A stretch of DNA of 64,000 nucleotides, taken from the NCBI GenBank assembly GCA_034336665.1, contig JAPFBE010000003.1, forward strand, positions 40,026,360-40,090,359, given 5' to 3'. The DNA is from Luscinia megarhynchos. Lineage: Eukaryota; Chordata; Aves; Passeriformes; Turdidae. Each line of letters opens with the position of its first letter. The first letter of the stretch is position 1. Below the pieces are notes generated by a model. The model did not search any database, was not told the origin of the DNA, and saw nothing but the letters and a program-made list of their open reading frames with translations. The position numbers were made by a program, and so were the translations under genes. Positions 10,960-23,200 of this stretch are shown here, in pieces.

Positions 10960-11460
10960 ATAGAACCTTTAAACTCTGAAGTCCACCTAGCCTTCCACTC
11001 AAACCAAGACTACTACCAACATTGTACCATTAGGTCACCTAGAGTTTTATCAAGCCAAGTCTTAAAAACCCTTCAAGATGACCTGTCCCAGCACCACATG
11101 ATCCACCTACTCAATTTCTTTTTCTAATGTGCAGTCTAAACCTCCTCATGCACCATCTGCTGCTGCCACTTGTTATATTCTCCATCACTACTTAGAAGAC
11201 CTTGCTATATCTGTAAGTGCTTTTCAAGGCATTTCTTCACCATTGGAATAGCCCAGTTCCTTCAACATCACTCACAAAGGATGTGAATTCTAGCCCCTGC
11301 TCATTGCAGCAGCCCTCCTTCAACACCTGTCCAGTTTCTCAACATCCTTACAACACCCAAGTCTTATGTGCAGCCTCACAGGGAGCCTCACAAAAGCTCC
11401 TCTCAACCTGTTGATCCTTTGTATACACCAGGGAAGAACTGCTGAGGAGAGATGGTGTAA
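10960..11460 (-). repeat. Degraded CR1 LINE fragment, antisense
   Basis: The plus strand shows antisense CR1 landmarks: AAAAACCCTTCAAGATGACC, CAGTCTAAACCTCCTCATGCACC (the complement of the typical 'ggaggtttaggttgg' line), a CTTGCTATAT-type line and a CCAGTTTCTCAACATCC-like portion. Similarity is partial and the ends are uncertain, so it is an older copy than the one at 50808. Confidence 0.6.
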
Positions 11461-12530
11461 GGATGTAATTGAAAATAAAAGGAGCCTTAGCACAGCACAC
11501 ACATTCACACACCACCAACAGGTGCAGGTGCACAGGTGAAATGAAACACAGTGTACAGGGATGCATGCTCCATTGCTCCACCACGAGGAACATTCCTCCT
11601 TGATGTGCTGGCTTTTATGGCTAAGGGTTTGCTATGCTATCTTTACCAATCATAACAGGACTTGGTATGTATGGCTTAGATGGCTGACTATTTCAGGAGG
11701 GATTAATTCCCCCTGGGAATATCTCTCTTACTCAAGTGAAAGTGGAGGGAATCCAGAGCTCAGATTGACCGTGCCTGTGTCAGAGCTCTACAGTGCAGGT
11801 GTCTACAAATAAATGAGCCTTTTGGGGTGGATACATACAGCCAAACACTTTCACAATATTTTTTTTTAAAACCAATACAAGAATCATTTTCAAAACAATA
11901 TTACATTACATCCTCTAAGTTATTGACAGATTTGAAGATAAATGACTACAAAATAAAACAGCTTAAAGACAAATTAGTCCTATAATTGGTTAACTATTGC
12001 TCTTTACCCAACACATATTAAGAACATTCCATCTGCATTCAATCATTATGGATTCATTAAAGGTAATTGCCACATTGATACAGTCTAAAGCTATTTTCTA
12101 GAAAGAAACAAACATAAACAAACCTCCACTGTAATATTCCATCTTTCTCCAAGTGTTAAACAGTTGAAATAAACCCTCTGTATTTAAAACTAAATGTTAG
12201 AATTAGCATAAGCAACTATAATTGAGGTAACAGCACAAGAAATATTATTTCCCATTATTTCTAATAATTGCTAATAAGTTCAGAGTACTACTGTCCTAGT
12301 TGAATACAAAGATGTGATTAGCTAGCACAGAAATAAAATAGCTAATTTCAGAGGAGGAAAGCTTTACAGAAAGTCTGTTTTAGTGCCATGGGAATGAGAA
12401 ATCTCACAGTCCTAGGACTGATGTTTTTAGCTTAATTAAGTATTACATTCTTATTTTCCAAAAGCTACTTGTACTTCCCCAAATCAGCTCCCAGTTATAT
12501 GCCATACTAGTTTTACTGATTCTTGACTTT
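11461..12530. other. AT-rich non-coding stretch
   Basis: I see no gene here. The sequence is AT-rich with several TTAATTAA-like runs and a T-run near 11860. Nothing repeats an identifiable element. Confidence 0.5.
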
Positions 12531-12700
12531 CCAGGGTTTAACCCTAGCCAGTAACCAGTAAGTACCATGCAGCTGCTGACTCACCCATCTCATCCTCCAT
12601 GGGGTATGGATTGAGATAAGATCAGTTTAATAGTTGAAATAAAATTGTTATTATTGTTGATCACATCCATTGGAACATCATGACATCCATCTTGTCAATT
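12531..12700 (-). repeat. Truncated 3' LTR of the ERV-like element
   Basis: About 170 bases match the 3' (R-U5-side) part of the LTR at 13727-14297, with CCAGGGTTTAACCCTAGCC at its outer edge. The U3 portion is missing or too diverged to see. The boundary with the interior, placed near 12700, is approximate. Confidence 0.5.
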
Positions 12701-13705
12701 TATTCCTAAAAACTGGATCTCCCCTTCAGTCTCTTGACCTTTGCTTTGCTTTAGGGCAAAACTGGCTTTCTGAGAGATTTGGACTATTTTCTTCCCCTTC
12801 TCCAAACTTCCTCCTCTGCTACCTCACATGATGATGCCATCACTGTTATTGAGTTTTCCCCAGCTTCACCCTGCTCCAGGGCAGCCTGGATCAGTCCATG
12901 GCAGATGGCAGGGCTGTGTGTCCACCCCTGGGAATGTTGATTCCCAGTGTACTGGACACCCCAACAAGTGAAAGCAAACTGTGGCCTGCACTCTGCCACC
13001 TAAGGGATTGAGAAAAAACCATTAGTGATATCAGCTGTGCTTTACCACTTGGCTGCCTTTGCCTCAAGTTCCTATTGAAGAGAGTAGGACATACTTTAAA
13101 TTGCTGGAATTAAGTACTTGCCCCTATTATCCCACACACTGCCACTCCTGACTATCCATCCTCAGGACAGATCTCTGGGTGGCATTCTTAAATAGTTGCT
13201 TAACCTTAAGACCTGGAACTAATTCAGAAGATACAGCAATAGGAACATGCTGGTTTGAACATCTCAAGGATATTCAAAATTCTGAAGAGCTATTGTTATT
13301 ATCCTAGAGGAGAAGAGAGAGGGAAGTGTCTCTGCCATGATTTGGATCTCAAAGGAGAAAAGGTAAAAGAAACTTATTTATAGTTTCCTGGAGTATGGAT
13401 ATGACTGCAATGCCAAGTACAAATACCAGATTAGTTTCACAACCAGCAATTCTATCACATCATAAACCAGTGTTTGTTACAAAGTACAATGTGATAACCT
13501 TAGTGCAGTTCCCACAGGTATTAAACAACACAACAGGGAACATGTACTGCAAGTAAGGGATTACATAATGCAACTTTAAGAGCAGCCACATCAACTTCAA
13601 GAGCAAAGAAATCATTGTGACCAGAGACTATTAAATATAATGAATGCTTGTAACAAATTTTTTCTAACACATTCTAGGCAGATTTGTTTTTTAACTCAAC
13701 CCACT

Positions 13706-13725
13706 GAGCCCCATGTTGGGCATCA
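13706..13725 (-). other. Primer-binding-site remnant (tRNA-Lys-like)
   Basis: The plus strand reads GAGCCCCATGTTGGGCATCA. Its complement resembles the TGGCGCCCAACGTGGGG type primer site of K-like retroelements with a few substitutions (CGC to TGC-like and CGT to CAT, as expected from CpG decay). It sits at the inner edge of the 5' LTR, the correct position. Confidence 0.55.
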
Positions 13726-13726
13726 A

Positions 13727-14297
13727 AAGGACTGTCTTGGCTTAATCCAGCTGGCAACTAAATATCACACGGACACTCAGTCACAGCCTACACAACCCTC
13801 ATGGGATGGGGAGGAAAAGTAGGAAAAAGGTAAAACCTGCAGGTTGAGATAAGAATAGTATAATAATTGAAATAAAATCAATTATAAGTGTAATAACAGA
13901 ATGAAAAGAGAGATTTATAAAAATGGGGAGGAATAAACCACAAGAAGAACACGTGATGCACAGCACAGTTTCCCCACCACCCAGCCCATCCCCAAGCAGC
14001 CATCAGTCACTCCCAGCCAACTGTCCCAGTTTATATTCTGAGTGTGGCATTCCACGGTATGGAGTGGCTCTTTGGACAGTTCAGGTCAGTTTCTCTTGGC
14101 CGTGCTCCCTCCCAGCTTCTGCACCTCTGTGCTGGCAGTGCAGGGGAAACTAAAAAGTCCTTGACTCAGGGTAAGCACTGTCTAGGCACAACTAAAACTT
14201 CAGTGTTATCAACATTATTCTCATATTGAATCCAAAACACAGCATTGCACCAACTACTAGGAAGAAACTTAACTCTATTCCAGCCAAAGTCAGGAAA
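13727..14297 (-). repeat. 5' LTR of the ERV-like element
   Basis: On the minus strand this unit begins near 14297 with a mutated TG end (CTGACTTTGGCTGGAATAG follows). It contains a TATA-like AATATAAAC around 14030-14036 and the conserved TTGAGATAAGA block of the opposite strand near 13835. It ends just before the primer-site remnant. Length is about 570 bases. It is the more complete of the two LTRs. Confidence 0.6.
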
Positions 14298-17200
14298 GTC
14301 TTCATAACTCTTAATCTACTACACACTCAAAAACTCCTTCACTTCTATAATTATTAATAACAAGTTATTAGCTGTAGTTTCAGGCCTTATTTAATGATAC
14401 CAAACTAGTAGGTCATACTACAGGTCGGGATGTCAACATCCTCACTGAAGATTTAAAATTCATACAGGCAGAGGTATAAGTGCTATAGAAATCCATATGA
14501 CCTCATGGAATGGCAACAAAACAGGACATCATCACAGGGTTCCCAAAACATTGCCCCTCATGGGGGAACAGAAGGAGCATTTGGAACGAGAGCCTTAAAA
14601 ATCCCTAGTCTTCCTTCAGCCAAGGAGGAATGAAACAGCAGGCACTGTGGGAATCAATGTGACTGCACTGGAGATTTGTGTTTCAGCATGTAGCCCTAAA
14701 ATAATGGAGAAGATGCAGATATAGCAGGGTAAAGAAGTGTCCAAGGAGTATGTGGGCAGCAAAAGAGAGGGGAAGCAAGAGTTCTCTGACCATCAAAAGA
14801 ACAAGTGGAACAGGCAGAAAGAGAAGATGAATATAAACATTGGGTACTCATGAATAACGTGAAAATGATAAAGATTAACCATATGCTGACAGGGAATAAA
14901 AGTAAACAGGCTATCACAAGGCAGGGGTGGATATCTGGGAAGTGAGACTGAAGAAAACAACAGACAAATCCAGGAAAGAAAGTAACACTGAAGTCTCAAC
15001 ATTTTATTTATTTCAGATTTATGTGTTTTGATATTCATTTGCTGAAGGCAAGATTTCCTTTTTCCTGGCCTTTTTGAAGACCAACAGATCACTTCACTAA
15101 ACTATCGCTAGCCCTGTACAGCAAGGCAGTGATTTGGGGTGTACAGACATACCCTGAACACTCTTCCTCAACAGCAAAGCAGAGGGAGGGAGGGGAGATG
15201 ACCTTTCTTGTGAGGAACTGAGCAAGAAGGACCTACCTTACAGATACTGCAGTATCTGCAAAGAGAAAGTCACAGGGCAGGCTGGGGATGCTGCAGCTTC
15301 ACATAGACTTCCCAGACCTCAGAAAGTCAGATGGGAAGAAAATTCCTCAGTATCAGAGGAGTCAGTGCAGCATTTGCTGCTATTTAGAGCCATTAAACTG
15401 CCTAGAAGCAAACACCTTTTGAACAGATACACTGGTTTTAAGTCAACAAAAATGCTGTATACTTTCTTTTCATTCCATCTTATCTACCTACTCTGGGTTT
15501 TCTGGCTTTAAGAAGTTACTTATTCTAGCTTTGACTCAGATAAAATCATTCTTGAGTTCAAAAGCTTTTTGTCTTCTTCAGAGAGCTTATTATAGGATAA
15601 AGATCTATGTACATCTACCTCAAAGGTCTGATTCAAAGATTTATTCACAGAGCAAAGGAGGAAAGCAGGAAAAACCCTTCATGTGCAGAAGACCTTGTTT
15701 TGCCATGAACAGGCTCACATTTAGGATCTCCTAGAAATTAACTCTGCTATTCTGTGACCTTGCCAGAGCAGGCTACTTAAGCATGCAAAAGACAAGTGAA
15801 CATTCTTGGAGGACAGGAGAGCTGGAAATTAACCTCACTTCAGTCTAGAAATCCATGGGAGACTGTGTAAGCTGAAGACAGAGCAGGGCAGAAAAAGGGT
15901 AGAATTGTCCAGTGCAATTAGTTCCATCCCATGGCTTCCCCTCCCAGAAAATGTTTGCAGTTTCCAACAGCTGTGTAGGGAAACAGGGCTCAAGCCTGAC
16001 TAATTGACTGCCCTTGGAAATAGCAGATAGTGGCTGTAAGAGACAAGAAATGGCAGCAGCTGGAACAGGAGGAGCTCTTCTTCTTCACAGCACAGTAGGT
16101 CTGACTAGGTTGATGGTTACTGACGAGATTTTTGATTCACAGAGCAGAGGGATCCAGTATGGAGGACTTCACAGAAACCTCAGTGACCTTCTGTGTTTAG
16201 CAAAAGGAAAAAAGTCAAGTGTAAATGGTGTCTGAATGATATGCTGTAACTTTAAGGTATGGACTTCTGTGGGAAATACAGACACAGCTTTTCAACCAGA
16301 GGTAGAACACCACCTACAGTACCAGACTCATCACACTCTGGAAACAGAGTGAAGTCCAGTACCTTTTCTTCAAAATAAATCACTCACAAGGAAAGGATGA
16401 GTTGGAAGCTGATTTTGACTGAATTAAACTGCCAAGTCATGGCATGTGTCATGTACCTTGATTCTCTTTCCTCTGGAATTCCCTGAAGACACTCCAAGAC
16501 AAGACAGAATGACTTTGAAATGAGGCCTCTGCAGTCAGGGATCACTTGCATGAGAGAAAACAACCAGAGCCCAAGCCTCTGAAGTGCAAGGGTCTGTAAT
16601 TACTCAAACAAAAATTGAAGAGGGGTTGCTTTTTTCTTTAGAGACAGATGATAACACAGGTCATGCTACACTTAGGTCACCACTTATATTAAAATCTTGG
16701 TCCTCCACTCCACAATAGATGTGCACTTTCATCAAAGTTTCCCACTTTTTCTCCCATGTTGACAACGAAAAAAGCTCAAACTGACAGAGAAAGTCATATC
16801 TTGCTTTCTTAAAAACACAGGCTTCCATGAGCAATCAAGCAGTTATTTCCAATCCCAGACCTCCATCTCCCTAGGTTCCCTCAGCATCTTTTCTTCCAGA
16901 ACTGTGTGCTCTAAATTGTATTTGCTACAATTATGAGATTGTCACTGGAGCAAATCAGGATGCCTTGGTCTTTAAAATGCATTTAGCCAAGTGATAATAG
17001 GCAAGCATTGGCTTGTAAATGTTTACTGCTGTTTTGTGCATTATTCCTCCCTTGTTAAGCTGCTGCAAAAAGATTACATGCAATTTAAAATTTGATGGAT
17101 GTATACATACCAGAGCAAGAGACATACAAAATTGTTACATTACTGCTAAAATGATTGAGACCACATGAATACAGAAAGCTCCATAAAATCCTGGAAAAGC

Positions 17201-20200
17201 TTTCATTCAGCAGAGTGGAGTAAAATCTGAACAAGGTCCCAACATTACTTTATTCAACTGGACACAAGTTTCTATACTCAATAAAAAGACTATTGGAAAG
17301 ACTAATATTTTTACTTTTACATCAACTAAACCCATTCCTCTCTTTTCTGCACATTATCAAACCTAAAATACCACCTTCTAGTTTTTCAGCTATATTAATA
17401 AATCTGTCATGAAACTTTAGCTTCATGAATTTAGTGGTTTGGGGACACTGCAATGTAAAAAAATCTGGAAATTTAGCAATAAAAACATAAGAAAATGTTA
17501 TTTGTTTTAAAACAAGCCAGAATAAAGTTATTTATTAATGCAATTCTGCTACTTGGTGTTTGTTTTATTCCATTATTCAAAAACTTGAAGCAGCACTATT
17601 ACTTTTTTGCTAGACTGGATGGCTACAATCAAAATGAAATTTTCTGCCTCAACTCACCCTTTTATTCCAGACAATTTTAATTAGGCTGTTCTCAGGAATG
17701 GAAATGAATGAAGTATACAAACTAAAAGATATTTTCTGTCATATCACAGCAAAAACCCCATACATGCCTGGTCTCAATGAAACCAATATGCAGTAACCCC
17801 AAGCACATGGGTCCATTGCCATTCCAGACAAATTTGGGGCACTATTGCTTAGATGGAGGTTCATAGGCTGCCTTAAAAAGCTGCTTGAGCATCCAAGAAC
17901 AGCCTTGTTCTGAAAATCCTGTGAAAATACTTTGCTGGCATGAACTAAGACAGTACATACACTGAACAGTTTCTCCTCACTGGTCTTTCCCAAAGCAGCA
18001 GCCTAGCACTCAATTCAGGTGTATGCAGATAGACAAATGGATTTTCACACTGGGCAAGATCAGGAGGAGCACAAACTGGGTGAGCTGTATGTGGAAGCCA
18101 TGGTGAGGGATGGGAAGTCAAACTGTGCTTGGCTACCCCAGTCCATACCTCACCCATTATTTATGATCAGACACCAACACAGCTAAACTTCACCACAGAT
18201 AATTTAGGTGTCAGAATTCAGGTCTCAGTATTTTGAGGTTTTGTCACTCTGAGTGCACTTTTAAGTTTTAAGATCTACACAGAAGTAAGTGAATCAAGAA
18301 GCAAGATCTGCTGCCCATTGGATGCTTATCAATCCACTCAGGTAACAGTAAGGCCAGCAACAATTAATTACAAATTGCACTGGATACTGATGTGAGAAAC
18401 TCTGGTCTGAAAAGGACAATCTGATAGCTAGCATAGGAATATCAATCATGCAGACCAGCAAATCAGACTGCAGAAAAGTCATAAATCTTGAATACCTCCC
18501 AGCCTCTGGGAAGAAACACCTTTTGGTGTTGAAAGGCAAGCTATACTTCATCAGCTTCATATTTTTCTAAGAAAAACAAAAATAAACCAGTCTGACAGAG
18601 ACAAAACTGTTGTACCCTTAGGGATTGATTAGGTTTTGTATGTATTCAGCTGTCACCCTACACAAGTGTCCCTGATACAGATGTCCAAGTGCAGATAACT
18701 CAAAATTCAGAGTACATCTGGTGGGAAACTACCTGGCAGAGTAAGGGACAAGTTCTGGCGTGAGGGTGTTTAAATACACAATTTGCTTGTGCAGCATTCA
18801 TTTGTGCAGCATCAGTTAAAATCACAGAACCAGCATCACCCCATCACTCCTTACAGCTTTCCCAGCAGCAGCTGTGCAACATCTGCACTGGCAGGGCTGG
18901 CAATGCATCTGTGTTGTGGCATTGTCAGAGAGGCAGTGCTTGTCTGGCTTGCTTGCTCCCCAAATTCTGCTCTATTGCTCAACATTACAGGCAACACTAC
19001 TCACCCCCTGCACCTTCTACAGTCAAGAGAGAATAACACCTCCACAAGGTGACTTACCTTTAGCAAAGAGGCAAACCAGCATATTCAGGCATTTGATTCA
19101 AAATATTGATACACTAATAGCAACACTATAAAGGACAGCAATTTTGAAATTTTAAGTACAAAATCCTTACAAACAGCTGAATATGATGAGGAAACATAAA
19201 AACACAAGAAGCATTATTATTTGAACTCAAATACTCTACCAGCTTTATTTTTTGAGCAGTGCTGTAGATGAAAAATAATTTTCAGAAAATCTATTAGCTC
19301 CTTTCCCTTGATTACATTAATTTTGAGGACATTAGAGACAGTGCAAGACTTGAGACAATCTTAAAGAATCATAGCTCAATTAGTAGGAATTAGAAAAATT
19401 GTGCTGTTATCTTCAAGTCTGAAAGAAAAAGGCTTTGGGCTCAGTTACAGAGGCATTAACACATCAAATAAAAATTAAACATGAATAATAGGAATAGACA
19501 GTGGTGTTACAAAACAAATGCCTGGACATTCTAAATGGAAGCAGAAGTGGGGGAAAAGAAGATTCCCCCCAAAATAAGCATTAACTTTTAAAATTTCAGT
19601 GTTTAAGATAAATTAAAGGAACTCAAAAAATTTTAAAGTAAAATTTGCAAGACTAATATTTACAAGGTTTTTAAACACTTTATGCACATCCGGACACTTT
19701 AAATGTTCTCTGCCACACTTAAGGCACGAAAAAAGCAATGAGTTGCATCTTTCCATGTATTCTGTATTGTTTTAGTCCTTAAGTTATCCTGAGATTTCTT
19801 TTAATGAAATTTGCTCTCCTGATATCCATGAAGGGTACAAAGAGATGCATTAATGTGAAATTTCAGAGAAAAACTCAGAATAAACTACAGTATGTAACTG
19901 AGCTGGTCACTAAAATGCAGGTAAAAGCAGGCAGCCAGGCAGATCTGAGAATTCCAAGAACAACAAACAGAAAGCAGTTGTCTAATCTGCAAAGGCAATA
20001 TCCAAAGCCTTATCCCACATCAGGAGGAGTGACTCAAAGCCAAACAGAGCAACACCTTGCTTCTAGATAAAAAGCTATTGGGGATTACTTTAATAGAGAA
20101 CACTTAAGTAATCATGTTTGATGGGTAAGACCGCATCATTTATCAAAAATCTATGCTAAAATTTAATTTTCCATGTGAGCCAAAGACAGCAGTGGCAGCA

Positions 20201-23200
20201 CTGCTTGTTGTTGCTGATCTGTGACTGCTGATGCCTTCTGAAGTGGAAATGATGGATGCCACATGTTCTAGCTGTGATTAAATTTGCTTTGACAAAGCAG
20301 CATGGAAATCTGATTTTCAATAGACTCTTGCATTTCACCCAGTGCTGAGTAAACAGATACACAACGTAATGCTATGTGGTTGTCAAGCTGATGGCTAATT
20401 CATTCTGCCAGTCCAATCAATCTACCCATTAAAATATTACCTGTCAATATCAAGTAGGTTCAGCTTGGAAATTGCATGGAAACAGGAAGCTGTTTAGAAG
20501 TAAACAATGCCAAAGCCAAATGTGTCATAAAGCTATTTCTCCAGGTCCTCCCAACAGCTTCAGTCAGCCCCAGTAAAAGGCCAGCAGAAGCCCATTGCTT
20601 CAGCATGCTCAATGCTTCTCAAACTTCTTACCATGTCACAGGACAAAGGTACAATGTACCAAACTCACTCCTGCTGTGTTGCTGCTTGAAGAGAAGGAAG
20701 CAGAAAATCACATTAAGAATACAGCTTATCTGAATACTATTATCCCAACATAAGGAAAACCTGCACCTGCCTTCAGTGGGAGATATCCTTCACACCTTGA
20801 CTCATAAGGGATAGGAGCTGGCAAAAACACAGCGATGAGATTTTTCACTGCACTGAGCGCAGGCACCCTCAGATAACCTTTCAGTTTTACCCTTCATTTG
20901 GAGGAAATTAGGATATTACCCACTAATCTTTATGGGCAGCAGCAGCTCTGTGGACATTCCTGCCCTCTCTGCAGTGCCTGAGCGCTCCTGCCAGCTGTCA
21001 TAGCCACACACGTGTGATGCTCCCAGTATCATCTCTGCTTTCAGCATTCAGCTCCTCGCCACACAGCCCATCAGCATGGCAAGTGCTCTGAGTATATGCT
21101 GGGGATATTCTCTAAAAGTACCCTCAAAAATATCAGTGTAATGATTTTCTTTTTGTCCTTTTTTTAACAGAAGGATGTTTAGAATCATACTACAGTTATT
21201 AAATTTAAAAAAACCTCTAGCCCTTTGACAGTGTCAAACAGAGCAGTAATTAGTAAGCTTGACTGAATCAGGATGAAAAATAAAAGTGTGCCAATTTCCT
21301 ATTCTTCCTATTCCTCTGCTGTTTGGATCTTTAGAACTCAAAACCACAAGTTGATCTAATATAATGTCCCTTCTAAGAGAAAGAAGGACAATTTGATTCA
21401 AATTGTACTGGGAGAAAGCTGAAAGCCTTTGGTTTATGGTCACATAATATGACAGGAATTACCTGACTTTGACAGAAAATCATAATTGAATAATGTTTGC
21501 TATTTACAGAAAATTAAAATATACTCTAAGTTCCTGTAAGGTTTTTTTAGGAAATTTGCTTTGTTTTCAGATAGTTCCATTGAAAACCATCTTTATTCAA
21601 AGTATTGATTTACCACATCCAAAGTAGGCAACACTACTACAAATAACTGTAAGAAACAAAGTGAGGAGCTAAAGGAAAAAGGATTGAGCCTACCTACATC
21701 AAGGTTAATCTGAAAGCTTTCTTTCATTTTCCTCCAGGTAACTTCAACACACACTGAGGTCTTCTGCATGCCAAAGAGACAGCCCTAACTACAGAGAGCC
21801 TGTGCCTAGCAGCATGCCTTTACTTTCACAGGCATTGTCCTCTTTGCACTCCCATGGGGCTTCAAGCAGAACTATGTCCCTTAAAATATATTTACAACCT
21901 CTTCTCCTGTCCTCCTAATTTCATTACTTCTCCTTTATTCAGAAGAGAGTCTTGTCACTCCTCTTTTTCCTTCCTCAGATACGTGGAAATTCCATGTTAG
22001 ATAAAGCATCATCTCTCAAGTAGCCAAAATCAACTGCTAGACCAGATAACAGAAGAAATGCACTTCAGAAATGATGTCTTGGGGGGCAAACCTGAGAGCT
22101 TGTGTTTTTCCAGAACTCTATTTTTCCTTACTGGAATCACAAAGTCTTTGCTTTGAAGAAGGAACTAAAAACCTACCTACTCACCCTAGGTGTGCCAGCA
22201 GATCATTTCTGCTGTGTTCTTGCTGACATTTCCTGCCATAAGACTAGGAAAACTGAGCAGTCTAATGTTACATTAAGTATTTGTGGTGGATGATATCTAA
22301 AAGGCTAAATGATAGACCAGGCAAATAAGAATAGACATCACACAAGGCATCTGGAAAGTTTCCACCAGGAAGAACATAGAAGGAGAAGTTGCCTGGTGTG
22401 GTCCAGCTCAGTGTCCCAAGGAAGAGACACAACATGTTCAAAGGTTTAAAATCAGAAGTCCTGGAGCATCTGAATCTGCTGCATAATTTTAATGGGGCAT
22501 GAGATAGAAACCATTCTGTACCCAGCATGTTACAAAGACTGTTATAAAGTTCCTAAGTAGAAAGAAATGCCAGAAGACAACATGATAGAGGTGAGAAGTT
22601 CTAACTTGTACAGAGGCATGGTTTGAATACTGCATAGGTCTGAATCACTATTAAAGTATTAGACTGACTCAATTGTAGTTTATTTTACTAAAAAGGTCTA
22701 ACACTATGGCCCAAGAAATTAGGGCTGAAACCTGAGGCGCCTTCATCAGCAGTTATACAATTATATACTGTACAACTAAAAATTCTAATGCAAAGCTTCA
22801 CTCTGAAATGCTTCAAAATGGTTCTTAAACTCTTGTGTGATTAATTTTCGCAATTTCAAGAGCACTTTCCTAATTAACTGCCCCATGTGCCTACATTTTT
22901 TTGAAAATTTTCAGGTTTTAATGACTGAAAATAATTTTTGAAGAACCAGACCCACTACTAGAGTGTAGAAAAATATCAAACTGGAGTTCTGGGTAAATAT
23001 ACAGCAAATAGGAAAGCATTAATTCAAGTGTCATAAGAGACTGGACAGGTAAAAAAATGAGGCCCACTGAATAACTGTTAATCATGTCTTAACTAGATTA
23101 GCATTACAACTAAGAGATAAATTAACCAGAAGACATGAAGTAGTATTGTCCCTCTCAACACCAACACAAACAGAACCAGCAAATTTATCTTTGACAAAAC

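Larger units (their letters stand above)
12531..14297 (-). mobile_element. Decayed LTR retroelement (ERV, class II/K-like), minus strand
   Basis: Seen: a long LTR-like unit (about 13727-14297) is followed on the minus strand by a primer-binding-site-like sequence (complement of 13706-13725). About 1 kb of interior follows, then a truncated second copy of the LTR 3' part at 12531-12700. The two LTR pieces share the order CCAG..GGCAACTA / CCAG..AGTAACCA, a CACTCAGTCAC / GCTGACTCAC line, GGTTGAGATAAGA / GATTGAGATAAGA, and TAATTGAAATAAAAT / TAGTTGAAATAAAAT. The primer site resembles the lysine-tRNA type used by K-like elements. The interior has no gag, pol or env frame, so this is a non-autonomous or heavily deleted copy. 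A clear target-site duplication was not found. Confidence 0.7.
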
